From positions 1 through 64,000 of the forward strand of contig NZ_JBMOXA010000015.1 in NCBI RefSeq assembly GCF_049316285.1: a stretch of DNA of 64,000 nucleotides, written 5' to 3'. The DNA is from Rhodoferax_B sp049316285 (GTDB lineage: Bacteria > Pseudomonadota > Gammaproteobacteria > Burkholderiales > Burkholderiaceae_C). The stretch's first letter is position 1. Each line of letters starts with the position of its first letter. Position numbers and translations under genes: made by a program. The notes under the pieces are model-generated. The model was not told the DNA's origin and searched no databases. It was given only the letters and a program-made list of their open reading frames with translations. Below, piece after piece: positions 42,499-50,674 of this stretch.

Positions 42499-43460
42499 AC
42501 CGTCGTAGATGGATGCAGTGGTGCGGCGCGTTGTTGGCTGGCGGTGCGGCTGGCTCGCTCGCGGCCGCGCCGACTGAAGCATGCTGTGCGGCGCGCGGCC
42601 GAACCATCATCTGGCAACCGTGGGCTTCGCATGCTGCGCTTGATGAGCGCGGGTGGAAAAGGCTTGGAGAACTGGCTCGGCGCGAAGGTTACTCCCGGGT
42701 GCTGCTGCAGTGGAGTCGATACGGAAGCACAGACTTTTGGCCTCTGGAGGGGAGGCGCTGGCTGCAAGCCGGCATGGCTCACTGGCGGGAGCAGCAGTTG
42801 CGACTGATCGTAGGGCTAGACATGGGCGAGGACTACTACCGCGTGCTGCAGCAGTCCGATGACGCACTGCGCGCGCATATGGCCGGCTCACTGGGCAGGT
42901 CAGTCGACCTGATGCGCAGGCTCGCGTTACAGCCGCCACCGCTGGTGGTGGACGGTTGGTACGTTCCACAGGAAATCGATGATTTGAACTGGCGCCATCC
43001 AGCGCGCGAAAGATTGCTGCGCGCTTACCTGGCCAGCGTGTGTGACGCATTGACGCGAGAGGGGCGCGGCCAGGCCGGAGCGCCTGTTGTTTATGCCAGC
43101 GCTTTCTTCTCTGGTGCCAGCCCGCCTGGCGAATTTGCCGGCATGCTCAGTCGACTACATCGCGAGACCGGCGTGATCTGGATTGTGCAGGACGGGCTGG
43201 GTACCAGCCGCTTGAGCGAGGCACGCACCGCCGCCTATCTTCGGGCGATTGCGCAGGCACTGCCCACTGAGAGTTGGGAGGGCATCCTGGAGGTGTTCGA
43301 CCAACACCAACCCAAGGGGCAAGCGCCAACATTCGACCCAAGCGCCGAAGCCACCATTTTTCGCCGCCAGGCCATCTGGCGTAACAGCATAGGTCGGGAG
43401 CCTGGAATGACTTTCTCGCTGAACCAACGCATGGCCAAATTGGACGGCGCGGAACACTAA
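42480..43460 (+). CDS. DUF4434 protein, predicted TIM-barrel glycoside hydrolase with Tat-like signal
   Basis: A 326-residue protein that overlaps nfrA by 19 bases. The N-terminus has a twin-arginine-like signal (NRRRWM at 7-12, then a hydrophobic core to about 29). The body is a DUF4434-type barrel: RVLLQWSRYG near 73-82, LIVGLDMGEDYY near 109-120, and GWYVPQEIDD at 159-168, where E165 and D167 are candidate catalytic acids. DUF4434 proteins are predicted glycan hydrolases. In E. coli the gene ybcH is next to nfrA; I believe it belongs to the same family, but this needs checking. It probably trims or processes the polymer in the periplasm. Confidence 0.82.
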   Translation: MDHSALNRRRWMQWCGALLAGGAAGSLAAAPTEACCAARGRTIIWQPWASHAALDERGWKRLGELARREGYSRVLLQWSRYGSTDFWPLEGRRWLQAGMAHWREQQLRLIVGLDMGEDYYRVLQQSDDALRAHMAGSLGRSVDLMRRLALQPPPLVVDGWYVPQEIDDLNWRHPARERLLRAYLASVCDALTREGRGQAGAPVVYASAFFSGASPPGEFAGMLSRLHRETGVIWIVQDGLGTSRLSEARTAAYLRAIAQALPTESWEGILEVFDQHQPKGQAPTFDPSAEATIFRRQAIWRNSIGREPGMTFSLNQRMAKLDGAEH

Positions 43461-43677
43461 ACAAACCTTAGGGCGGCGACTGCTCTGCAGTTGCCCAGCC
43501 CCTCGTCCGCCGATGTCGGACTCATGCAGTCAGGTATGTTTTTGCAACACGTGAACTTAGCCACACGCGATAGGGAAGAAGCCGGACTGGCGTTCCGCGC
43601 GACCAAGGGCTTGGACATGGCCCAACATGTGGAAGCTTTGATGCCACCATTTGGCAAGGCGAAAAAGTTTGAGAACT

Positions 43678-44439
43678 TTAGTCCGTGACCCCCGCAGCCT
43701 CGAACAATGGCTTGCCCACGGGACCGGCCAGGAAGCTGACGAACGCCTGCGTGACTTCCTGCTGCTTGCTGGCCGCCAGTGGGGCAGCAGCATAGGTGGT
43801 GTAGTTCTGTATTTCTGCGGGCACCGGCCCCACAAAACGCAGGCCCTTGTCCTTGTAAAGCAGAATCTCGGTGATGGCGCCAAAGCCGATTTCGTTACCC
43901 TTACCGTGGATGACATGCTCCATGACTGCAGCGCCATCGGGATAGCGGGTAGTCTTGGACTCCACTTGTGCGTAGACCTCCATTTTTTTAAGAAGCCCCT
44001 CTAGGTACATGCCGGTGGATGCTCGGTTGAACACCAGCGCGTCTGCCGCAAGCACCGATTGTTTTAGTGCCGCTGCACTGGAAATATTTGGTGCGGGGCC
44101 TCCGTCGCGAACTGCAACCCCCATGCCGACGCGACCCACGATGGCTCGCGTTTCTGCCAGCTTACTGGCGCTGGCAAATTCACTGATCGTGGCGCGTGGT
44201 GCGATGACGGCGTCAAAGGTTTCATTTCCGTCAATGCGTTTCTTCAGCTCGGGTGCTGTATTGAATGTGACTTTGACTTGATGGCCGGTTTGCTTCTCGA
44301 AAACGTCAACGGCAGCTTTAAGACCTGGCTCGATTGCTCCAGCGCTGAGCACGCTTATTTCGGCGGCCTGAGCGAGTACGAAACTGGCCATCAGCACACC
44401 GGGAACGAAGTGACGACCAATGGAGGCGAAACGGTTCAT
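43678..44439 (-). CDS. Orphan ModA-like periplasmic substrate-binding protein
   Basis: A 253-residue type-2 periplasmic binding protein. The signal peptide is MNRFASIGRHFVPGVLMASFVLAQA, with cleavage near QAAE. The mature part opens ISVLSAGAIEPGLKAAVDVFEK, as in molybdate-binding-like proteins, and has the segment FDAVIAPRATI near residue 75. GGAG lies about 7 bases before the ATG; the frame extending to 44586 has no matching site. No ModB/ModC genes are adjacent. Such orphan copies are common in Burkholderiales, and the ligand is unknown. Confidence 0.85.
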   Translation of the reverse strand: MNRFASIGRHFVPGVLMASFVLAQAAEISVLSAGAIEPGLKAAVDVFEKQTGHQVKVTFNTAPELKKRIDGNETFDAVIAPRATISEFASASKLAETRAIVGRVGMGVAVRDGGPAPNISSAAALKQSVLAADALVFNRASTGMYLEGLLKKMEVYAQVESKTTRYPDGAAVMEHVIHGKGNEIGFGAITEILLYKDKGLRFVGPVPAEIQNYTTYAAAPLAASKQQEVTQAFVSFLAGPVGKPLFEAAGVTD

Positions 44440-44728
44440 GGAAACTCCGTGTGGGAAAGAGGCGGACGACGACCTTGAGTTGCCTACATCGTAAGCCCAA
44501 GGCTCACTTCTTTCTTCCTGGCGCTCCAGTTTGCTTGGGTCGTGACGGGCCAAATGAAAGAGACGAATTGACGGAAACCAGTCCAAGATCAGGGGCGGCT
44601 TGAGAGAAGCTAAATGTTGACTCGGAAGTGAATCCCAGGGTTTAGAAGCATTGCGGCTGAGGGCAATTCTTGGCCTAGCTTACAATACCGGCCCCAGCTC
44701 ATCCGCCAGGTCGCCCTGCGAAACACAA

Positions 44729-46141
44729 ATGGAATCAGATACTTACGACGCAGTCGCGACTCCGGAAACGGCCAAAATTCCCAAGGTGGGGTTTGTCAGT
44801 CTTGGTTGTCCCAAAGCGTTAACCGACTCAGAACTCATCCTCACGCAGCTCAGTGCGGAGGGTTACCAGACCTCGAAGACTTTCGAGGGCGCTGACTTGG
44901 TGATCGTCAACACCTGCGGCTTCATCGACGACGCCGTCAAAGAGAGCCTGGACACGATTGGCGAAGCGCTGGCGGCCAATGGGCGTGTGATCGTCACCGG
45001 TTGCCTGGGCGCTAAAGCCGGCCCCACCAGCGGTAACCTGGTGCGTGAAATGCACCCTAGCGTGTTGGCCGTCACCGGCCCGCACGCCACGCAGGAAGTG
45101 ATGGACGCGGTGCACGCCAACTTGCCCAAGCCACACGACCCGTTTATCGATCTGGTGCCGAATGCGTTTGGCTCTGCTGGCGTCAAGCTCACACCCAAGC
45201 ATTACGCGTATTTGAAGATCAGCGAAGGCTGCAACCACCGCTGCACTTTCTGCATCATCCCGTCTATGCGTGGCGATCTGGTGTCGCGGCCGATTGGTGA
45301 TGTGCTCAACGATGCGCGTGCGCTGTTTGAGGGCGGCGTGAAAGAGCTGCTGGTCATCAGCCAGGACACCTCGGCTTACGGCGTGGATGTGAAGTACCGC
45401 ACCGGCTTCTGGGACGGCAAACCCGTGAAGACGCGTATGCTGGAACTGGTGCAGGCCCTGGGCGAAATTGCCGCACCTTATGGCGCGTGGGTGCGTCTGC
45501 ATTACGTCTACCCGTACCCTAGCGTGGACGAAATACTGCCGCTGATGGCAACTGGCAGTGTGCTGCCGTATCTCGATGTGCCGCTGCAGCATAGTCACCC
45601 CGATGTGCTGCGCCGCATGAAGCGTCCGGCCAGTGGTGAGAAGAACCTGGAGCGTATCCAGCGCTGGCGCGAAGTTTGTCCCGAGTTGGTGATCCGCAGC
45701 ACCTTTATCGCCGGCTTTCCAGGCGAGACCGAAGCGGAGTTTGACCATCTTCTGGACTTTATGCGTGAAGCCCAGATCGACCGTGCCGGGTGTTTTGCCT
45801 ACAGCCCCGTGGAAGGCGCTGCGGCAAACGATATTCCGGGCATGCTGCCGGCCGAGGTGCGCGAAGAGCGCCGTGCGCGTTTCATGGCCGTGGCTGAAGA
45901 GGTGTCGGCCGCCAAGCTGCAAAAACGCGTGGGTGCGACGATGCAGGTGCTGGTCGATTCCGCGCCGGCCTTGGGCCGCAAGGGTGGTACAGGCCGCAGC
46001 TATGCCGACGCGCCAGAAATCGACGGCGTGGTGCACCTGTTGCCGCCAGAGAAAATCAGCAAGACGATGAAGGTAGGTGAGTTCACCAAGGCCCGCATCG
46101 TGGGCACACAGGGTCACGATCTGGTGGCGCGGCCGATTTAA
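44729..46141 (+). CDS. rimO: Ribosomal protein S12 methylthiotransferase RimO
   Basis: A 470-residue radical-SAM enzyme that adds a methylthio group to the S12 aspartate. The N-terminal UPF0004 domain has the three cluster cysteines in SLGCPKA, NTCGFID and VTGCLGA. The radical-SAM motif is CNHRCTFC near residue 175. A TRAM domain closes the protein (about 395-465). ATG 44729 (MESDTYDA) is chosen; an upstream in-frame start at 44651 would add 26 residues with no similarity. A TACAAT -10-like sequence lies at 44681-44686. Confidence 0.95.
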   Translation: MESDTYDAVATPETAKIPKVGFVSLGCPKALTDSELILTQLSAEGYQTSKTFEGADLVIVNTCGFIDDAVKESLDTIGEALAANGRVIVTGCLGAKAGPTSGNLVREMHPSVLAVTGPHATQEVMDAVHANLPKPHDPFIDLVPNAFGSAGVKLTPKHYAYLKISEGCNHRCTFCIIPSMRGDLVSRPIGDVLNDARALFEGGVKELLVISQDTSAYGVDVKYRTGFWDGKPVKTRMLELVQALGEIAAPYGAWVRLHYVYPYPSVDEILPLMATGSVLPYLDVPLQHSHPDVLRRMKRPASGEKNLERIQRWREVCPELVIRSTFIAGFPGETEAEFDHLLDFMREAQIDRAGCFAYSPVEGAAANDIPGMLPAEVREERRARFMAVAEEVSAAKLQKRVGATMQVLVDSAPALGRKGGTGRSYADAPEIDGVVHLLPPEKISKTMKVGEFTKARIVGTQGHDLVARPI

Positions 46142-46162
46142 TCCGGACAAAGCCTTCAAAGC

Positions 46163-46202
46163 AAAACAGCGCAGCACCCGCAAAGGTCTGCGCTGTTTTT
46201 TT
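46163..46202 (+). terminator. Rho-independent terminator after rimO
   Basis: AAAACAGCGCAG pairs with CTGCGCTGTTTT across a 13-base loop, followed by more T residues. It lies 21 bp after the rimO stop. Confidence 0.85.
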
Positions 46203-46252
46203 ATGCGTGTGTGTTGCACAACAGGTGTGACGCGTTAAAGTGTCACGAAAAA

Positions 46253-46284
46253 GAAAAAAGCCGCTGATTGCTCAGCGGCTTTTT
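46253..46284 (-). terminator. Terminator of tRNA-Leu (bidirectional)
   Basis: A perfect 9-bp stem, AGCCGCTGA-TTGC-TCAGCGGCT, with A residues on one side and T residues on the other. On the minus strand it ends 15 bp after the tRNA 3' end. Confidence 0.85.
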
Positions 46285-46299
46285 ATTCGAGATAAGGTG

Positions 46300-46384
46300 T
46301 GGTGCCCAGAACTGGACTCGAACCAGCACGCCTTGCGGCGCTGCGACCTGAACACAGTGCGTCTACCAATTTCGCCATCTGGGC
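46300..46384 (-). tRNA. tRNA-Leu (CAG)
   Basis: The minus strand folds as an 85-nt class II tRNA. The acceptor stem GCCCAGA pairs with TCTGGGC, followed by discriminator A and an encoded CCA. The anticodon stem CTGTG/CGCAG encloses loop TTCAGGT with anticodon CAG. A variable arm (CGCCGCAAGGCG region) and the T-loop GGTTCGAGTCC are present. The long variable arm plus CAG identify leucine. Confidence 0.96.
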
Positions 46385-46556
46385 CCACGAGAAGAAGTAT
46401 AACATGTGAAAAATGGACTTTTGATCCAGGATGAAAAGTTTTCGCAATTTGTCTCGATTCGGTTTTATCCTTACGGTTGTCACCTGCACTGCGCTATGGG
46501 AGCGCGGGGGCTGAACAGAAAGAATTTTTATCAAAACGCCTATTCATACCAGCGCC

Positions 46557-48830
46557 ATGCTGGACGAGTTCGAAGGAACCATCCAAGGCCACCGCGACGG
46601 ACACGGGTTTGTGCTTCGCGACGACGGTGAATCGGATATCTATCTCCCCTCCAATGAAATGCGTGCCGTGCTGCACAAGGACCGCGTCAAGGTCCGTGTA
46701 GTGCGCAGCGACCGCAAGGGGCGGCCCGAAGGGCGCGTGGTGGAAATTGTCGAGCGTCCGTCGCATCCCATCATTGGCAGGCTGTTGCAAGAAAGCGGCA
46801 TCTGGCTGGTCGCGCCGGAGGACAAGCGTTATGGTCAGGACATCCTGGTGCCCAAGGGGGCGACCGGCACGGCCAAGCCTGGCCAGGTAGTGGTGGTCGA
46901 GCTGACCGAACCACCGGCGCTTTTTGGCCAGCCCGTGGGCCGCGTCAAAGAAGTGCTGGGCGAGGTTGACGACCCCGGCATGGAAATCGAAATCGCCGTA
47001 CGCAAGTACGACGTGCCGCATATCTTCTCGGATGCCTGTATAGCGCTGGCGCGTGGCCTGCCCGAGAAAGTGCGCCCGCAGGACAAGCGCAACCGTATCG
47101 ACTTGACCGATGTGCCGCTGGTCACGATTGACGGTGAAGACGCGCGCGATTTCGATGACGCCGTGTATTGCGAGCCCGCCAAGGTAGGCCGCAGCAAAGG
47201 CTGGCGTTTGTTGGTGGCGATTGCCGATGTCAGCCATTACGTCGAAACCGGCTCGGCCATTGATGTGGATGCTTACGATCGCGCCACCAGTGTGTATTTC
47301 CCGCGCCGCGTGATCCCCATGCTGCCCGAGAAACTGTCCAACGGGCTGTGCTCGCTCAACCCTGAGGTTGAGCGCTTGTGTATGGTCTGCGACATGATGG
47401 TCACCGCCAAGGGCGAGGTCCATGCCTACCAGTTCTACCCGGCGGTGATGTTCAGCCACGCGCGCTTCACTTACACCGAGGTGGCCGCCATCCTGGGCAA
47501 TACCCGTGGCCCGGAGGCCGTGCGTCGCAAAGACCGTGTGCAGGACCTGCTGAACCTGGCCGACGTGTACCGCGCCTTGTTGGCCGCGCGCAGCGTGCGC
47601 GGTGCGGTGGACTTTGAAACCACCGAGACACAAATCGTCTGCGATGAAAACGGCCGCATAGAGAAGATCGTGCCGCGCACGCGCAATGAAGCCCACCGCT
47701 TGATTGAAGAAGCCATGTTGGCGGCCAACGTCTGCAGCGCCGACTTTATCAACCAGGGCAAGCAGCCTGGCCTGTTCCGCGTGCACGAAGGGCCTACGCC
47801 CGAGAAAAAGGAAGTGCTGCGCAATTACCTGAAGGCCATGGGCGTGGGCCTGTCTATCACCGACGACCCCAAGCCCTCGGAATTCCAGGCGATTGCCGAA
47901 GCCACCAAAGACCGGCCCGACGCGCAGCAAATCCATTCGATGTTGTTGCGCTCGATGCAGCAGGCGATTTACACGCCCATGAACAGTGGCCACTTCGGTT
48001 TGGCTTACGAGGCCTACACCCACTTCACCAGCCCGATCCGGCGCTACCCGGACTTGCTGGTGCACCGCGTCATCAAGGCGATTCTGGGCGGCACCAAGTA
48101 CCAATTGCCGACCTTGCCGACGCCAGGCGAGGCGCATGCCAAGCTGGCCAAGCGGCTGCAGAAGAACAATGCGGCCAAGCTCAACGGCAAGGTCGCAGAG
48201 CCGAACCAGAAGCCCAAGAAGGTCAGCCAGGACACGCTGGCCTGGCAAGCCGCTGGCCTGCACTGCAGCGCCAACGAGCGCCGTGCCGATGAGGCCAGCC
48301 GCGATGTCGAAGCCTGGCTCAAGTGCAAATACATGCGCGAGCATCTGGGCGAGGAATACAGCGGCCTGGTCACCTCGGTCACCACGTTCGGCATCTTTGT
48401 GACGCTGGACGCAATGTACGTCGAAGGCCTGGTGCACATCACCGAACTCGGTGGCGAGTACTTCCGCTTCGACGAAGCGCGCCAGGAGCTGCGCGGCGAG
48501 CGCACGGGCATTCGCTACGCCATAGGCTCGCGTGTGCAGGTGCAGGTGAGCCGTGTGGATCTGGATGGCCGCAAGATCGACTTCCGCTTGATCCGCGACG
48601 GCGAAGACTTGCCGGTGCGCAACAACAAAGAGCGCAGCGGCGGCAGTTTTGACGATACGGGCAAGGGCCGCCCCGGCGGTGCCCGCGCCGACTTCAAGGC
48701 GGCGCCACCCGCGCGCAAGCCCAAGTCCGAAACCCGTGCGGCCAAGCCTACGGGTGGTGGCAAGGGCGCCAAACCTGCTGGCGCGCCGAACCGCAAGGCG
48801 GCACAAAAGAAGCCGCGTACGCGCCGTTGA
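46557..48830 (+). CDS. rnr: Ribonuclease R, N-terminally short
   Basis: A 757-residue 3'-5' exoribonuclease that degrades structured RNA. It has cold-shock domains (about 5-70 and 80-150), an RNB catalytic domain with TIDGEDARDFDDAVYCE near residue 190, which carries the metal aspartates, an S1 domain at about 605-690, and a Lys/Arg-rich tail. It begins at LDEFEGTIQGHRDG, which aligns to about residue 85 of E. coli RNase R, so the N-terminal helix-turn-helix is absent. An in-frame stop at 46512-46514 and tRNA-Leu at 46300 leave no room for it. No frameshift trace was seen in the other frames. Confidence 0.94.
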   Translation: MLDEFEGTIQGHRDGHGFVLRDDGESDIYLPSNEMRAVLHKDRVKVRVVRSDRKGRPEGRVVEIVERPSHPIIGRLLQESGIWLVAPEDKRYGQDILVPKGATGTAKPGQVVVVELTEPPALFGQPVGRVKEVLGEVDDPGMEIEIAVRKYDVPHIFSDACIALARGLPEKVRPQDKRNRIDLTDVPLVTIDGEDARDFDDAVYCEPAKVGRSKGWRLLVAIADVSHYVETGSAIDVDAYDRATSVYFPRRVIPMLPEKLSNGLCSLNPEVERLCMVCDMMVTAKGEVHAYQFYPAVMFSHARFTYTEVAAILGNTRGPEAVRRKDRVQDLLNLADVYRALLAARSVRGAVDFETTETQIVCDENGRIEKIVPRTRNEAHRLIEEAMLAANVCSADFINQGKQPGLFRVHEGPTPEKKEVLRNYLKAMGVGLSITDDPKPSEFQAIAEATKDRPDAQQIHSMLLRSMQQAIYTPMNSGHFGLAYEAYTHFTSPIRRYPDLLVHRVIKAILGGTKYQLPTLPTPGEAHAKLAKRLQKNNAAKLNGKVAEPNQKPKKVSQDTLAWQAAGLHCSANERRADEASRDVEAWLKCKYMREHLGEEYSGLVTSVTTFGIFVTLDAMYVEGLVHITELGGEYFRFDEARQELRGERTGIRYAIGSRVQVQVSRVDLDGRKIDFRLIRDGEDLPVRNNKERSGGSFDDTGKGRPGGARADFKAAPPARKPKSETRAAKPTGGGKGAKPAGAPNRKAAQKKPRTRR

Positions 48831-48919
48831 TTCCATGTGCCGTGGAGAGCCGCAGCGATGCGGCTTTCTGCTGCGCTTGCTAAACACCTCTTAAACCCAA
48901 ACACACCAGGAGAATATGG

Positions 48920-49675
48920 ATGGAGACGACAAAGAAAATTGCTATCGTTACCGGCGCCGGTAGCGGCGTTGGCAAAGCGGCCGCGCTGGCCTTGCTGAAA
49001 GACGGTTACCACGTGGCTTTGGCGGGCCGCCGTGTCGAGCCGCTGCAGGCCGTGGCCGACGAATCAGGTGCTGGCGCACGCGCGTTGGCGGTGAGCACCG
49101 ATGTGTCTGACCCGGCGTCCGTCAAAGCCCTGTTTGATACGGTGGTCAAAACCTTTGGCCGCGTCGACGTGTTGTTCAACAACGCGGGTGTGAACGCCCC
49201 CGGCATCCTGCTCGAAGACCTGACGCTGGAGCAGTGGAAGAACGTGGTGGACATCAACCTGACCGGCATGTTCCTGTGCATACAGGCGGCTTTCCGGGTG
49301 ATGAAGGAACAGTCACCATGCGGCGGCCGCATCATCAACAATGGCTCGATTTCGGCCACGGCGCCGCGCCCCAATTCGATCGCCTACACCGCCACCAAAC
49401 ACGCGGTGGAGGGCTTGACCAAAACGGCTTCGCTCGACGGCCGCAAATACGACATCGCCGTGGGCCAGATCGACATTGGCAATGCCGCCACCGACATGGC
49501 CATGCGCATGGCCAAGGGTGTGCCGCAGGCGAATGGCGAGATCGCGATTGAACCGCTGATGGACGTGAACATCGTCGGCCAGTCGGTGCTCTACATGGCC
49601 AACCTGCCGCTGGAAGCGAATGTGTTGTTCCACACGGTGATGGCCACCAAGATGCCGTTTGTCGGGCGCGGCTAA
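48920..49675 (+). CDS. SDR-family oxidoreductase
   Basis: A 251-residue short-chain dehydrogenase. The cofactor motif is TGAGSGVGK near residue 11, NNAGVN near 90, the catalytic Ser in NNGSISAT near 145, and YTATK near 157 supplying Tyr and Lys. It uses NAD(P)H for a carbonyl or alcohol substrate that cannot be read from sequence. It lies 89 bp after rnr and 63 bp before an alpha/beta hydrolase on the same strand. Confidence 0.88.
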   Translation: METTKKIAIVTGAGSGVGKAAALALLKDGYHVALAGRRVEPLQAVADESGAGARALAVSTDVSDPASVKALFDTVVKTFGRVDVLFNNAGVNAPGILLEDLTLEQWKNVVDINLTGMFLCIQAAFRVMKEQSPCGGRIINNGSISATAPRPNSIAYTATKHAVEGLTKTASLDGRKYDIAVGQIDIGNAATDMAMRMAKGVPQANGEIAIEPLMDVNIVGQSVLYMANLPLEANVLFHTVMATKMPFVGRG

Positions 49676-49738
49676 GCCGCTGAACCCTGGCGTCTGCTGG
49701 GGCAGAATCAAGGGCTCTTCACGAGCCCTTTTTGCTTC

Positions 49739-50617
49739 ATGTCGTCCACGATGCCGCTTTCTGATCAAACTGCCAACCGCGCTGCAACCGCTCCTTTGGA
49801 ATGGGAGGCGATGGACGCCATGCCCCTGCCGCCAGACGTGCCGCAACGCCCCTACGGTGCCGCACCGCAACAGTTTGGCGAGCTGCGTTTGCCCGAGGGG
49901 CAGGGCCCGTTTCCGGTGGTGCTGTTGATCCATGGTGGCTGCTGGCGCGCCAAATACGACCTGGTCTACATCAGCCGCTTGGCCGCCTGGCTGGCCAGCC
50001 ACGGCTGGGCCAGCTGGAGCATTGAGTACCGCCGTGTGGGCGACGCCGGTGGCGGCTGGCCGGGCACCTTGCTCGACGTGGCGCACGCCGCCGATGCGCT
50101 GCGTACACTGGCGCAAACCGAAGCTCTGGATTTGACCCGCGTCGTGGCGGCGGGCCACTCGGCCGGTGGGCATCTGGCGCTGTGGCTGGCGGCGCGTGCG
50201 GGCTTGCCGAGCAGCAGCCCGCTGTACATGGCCAACCCCTTGCCGCTGGCGGGTGTGCTGGGTCTGGCCGCCATCAGCGATCTGGAAAGCTACCGCGCGG
50301 AAGGCCCGGCCGAGAGCTGCAACGGCATGGTCGACATGTTGATGGGCGGCAGCCTGGACGCCGTGCCCCAGCGTTTTGCCGAAGCCTCGCCCCTGGCGCG
50401 GCTGCCGTTGCGTGTGCCTATGGCGTTTGTGCAGGGCGAAGAAGACGACACTGTTTCCGCCGACTCGGTGCGCCGCTTTGTGGCGGCCGCCACGGCGGCG
50501 GGCGACACCACGCGGCTGTGGAGCCTGCCCGGCGCCGGCCACTACGACGTGGCGGTCGCGCACAGCAGCAGCGAACCTGCGTTGCTGCAGGCGCTGGCCT
50601 GGTTGAAGGATTTATAA
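49739..50617 (+). CDS. Alpha/beta hydrolase (esterase/kynurenine formamidase-like)
   Basis: A 292-residue serine hydrolase. The oxyanion-hole phrase is LLIHGGCW near residue 62, the nucleophile is Ser in AAGHSAGGH near 140, and the acid and His are expected in VQGEEDDTVS and PGAGHYDV near the end. It resembles the HGGW class that includes kynurenine formamidase and acyl esterases. No signal peptide is seen. It might work with the preceding SDR; the substrate is not known. Confidence 0.85.
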   Translation: MSSTMPLSDQTANRAATAPLEWEAMDAMPLPPDVPQRPYGAAPQQFGELRLPEGQGPFPVVLLIHGGCWRAKYDLVYISRLAAWLASHGWASWSIEYRRVGDAGGGWPGTLLDVAHAADALRTLAQTEALDLTRVVAAGHSAGGHLALWLAARAGLPSSSPLYMANPLPLAGVLGLAAISDLESYRAEGPAESCNGMVDMLMGGSLDAVPQRFAEASPLARLPLRVPMAFVQGEEDDTVSADSVRRFVAAATAAGDTTRLWSLPGAGHYDVAVAHSSSEPALLQALAWLKDL

Positions 50618-50628
50618 AAGAATGGGCC

Positions 50629-50672
50629 GCTTACGCTTTTTGCATCAGCGTAAGCTGCTATCAAATTTTTAT
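50629..50672. terminator. Terminator-like hairpin between convergent genes (repeat-derived)
   Basis: GCTTACGCT pairs with AGCGTAAGC across a 9-base loop, followed by TGCTATCAAATTTTT. It is the whole gap between the convergent hydrolase and Bug genes. The phrase GCTATCAAA recurs as part of a family-typical intergenic repeat, so a repeat copy may have been adopted as terminator. Confidence 0.6.
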
Positions 50673-50674
50673 TC

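Noticed and set aside
43491..43688. 65-codon frame between the DUF4434 and ModA-like genes
   Set aside because: It overlaps the end of the ModA-like gene, has no family features, and competes with an equal frame on the minus strand.
44828..46219. 463-codon frame opposite rimO
   Set aside because: A shadow of rimO on the other strand with no motifs.
46406..46630. Idea that a frameshifted N-terminal HTH of RNase R lies just upstream of rnr
   Set aside because: The upstream frames have no similarity to the HTH domain, and tRNA-Leu leaves only about 170 bp.
46494..48887. Long open frame of 797 codons on the minus strand opposite rnr
   Set aside because: It mirrors the rnr gene, has no family motifs, and is rich in His, Gln and Arg as expected for a shadow of a GC-rich gene.
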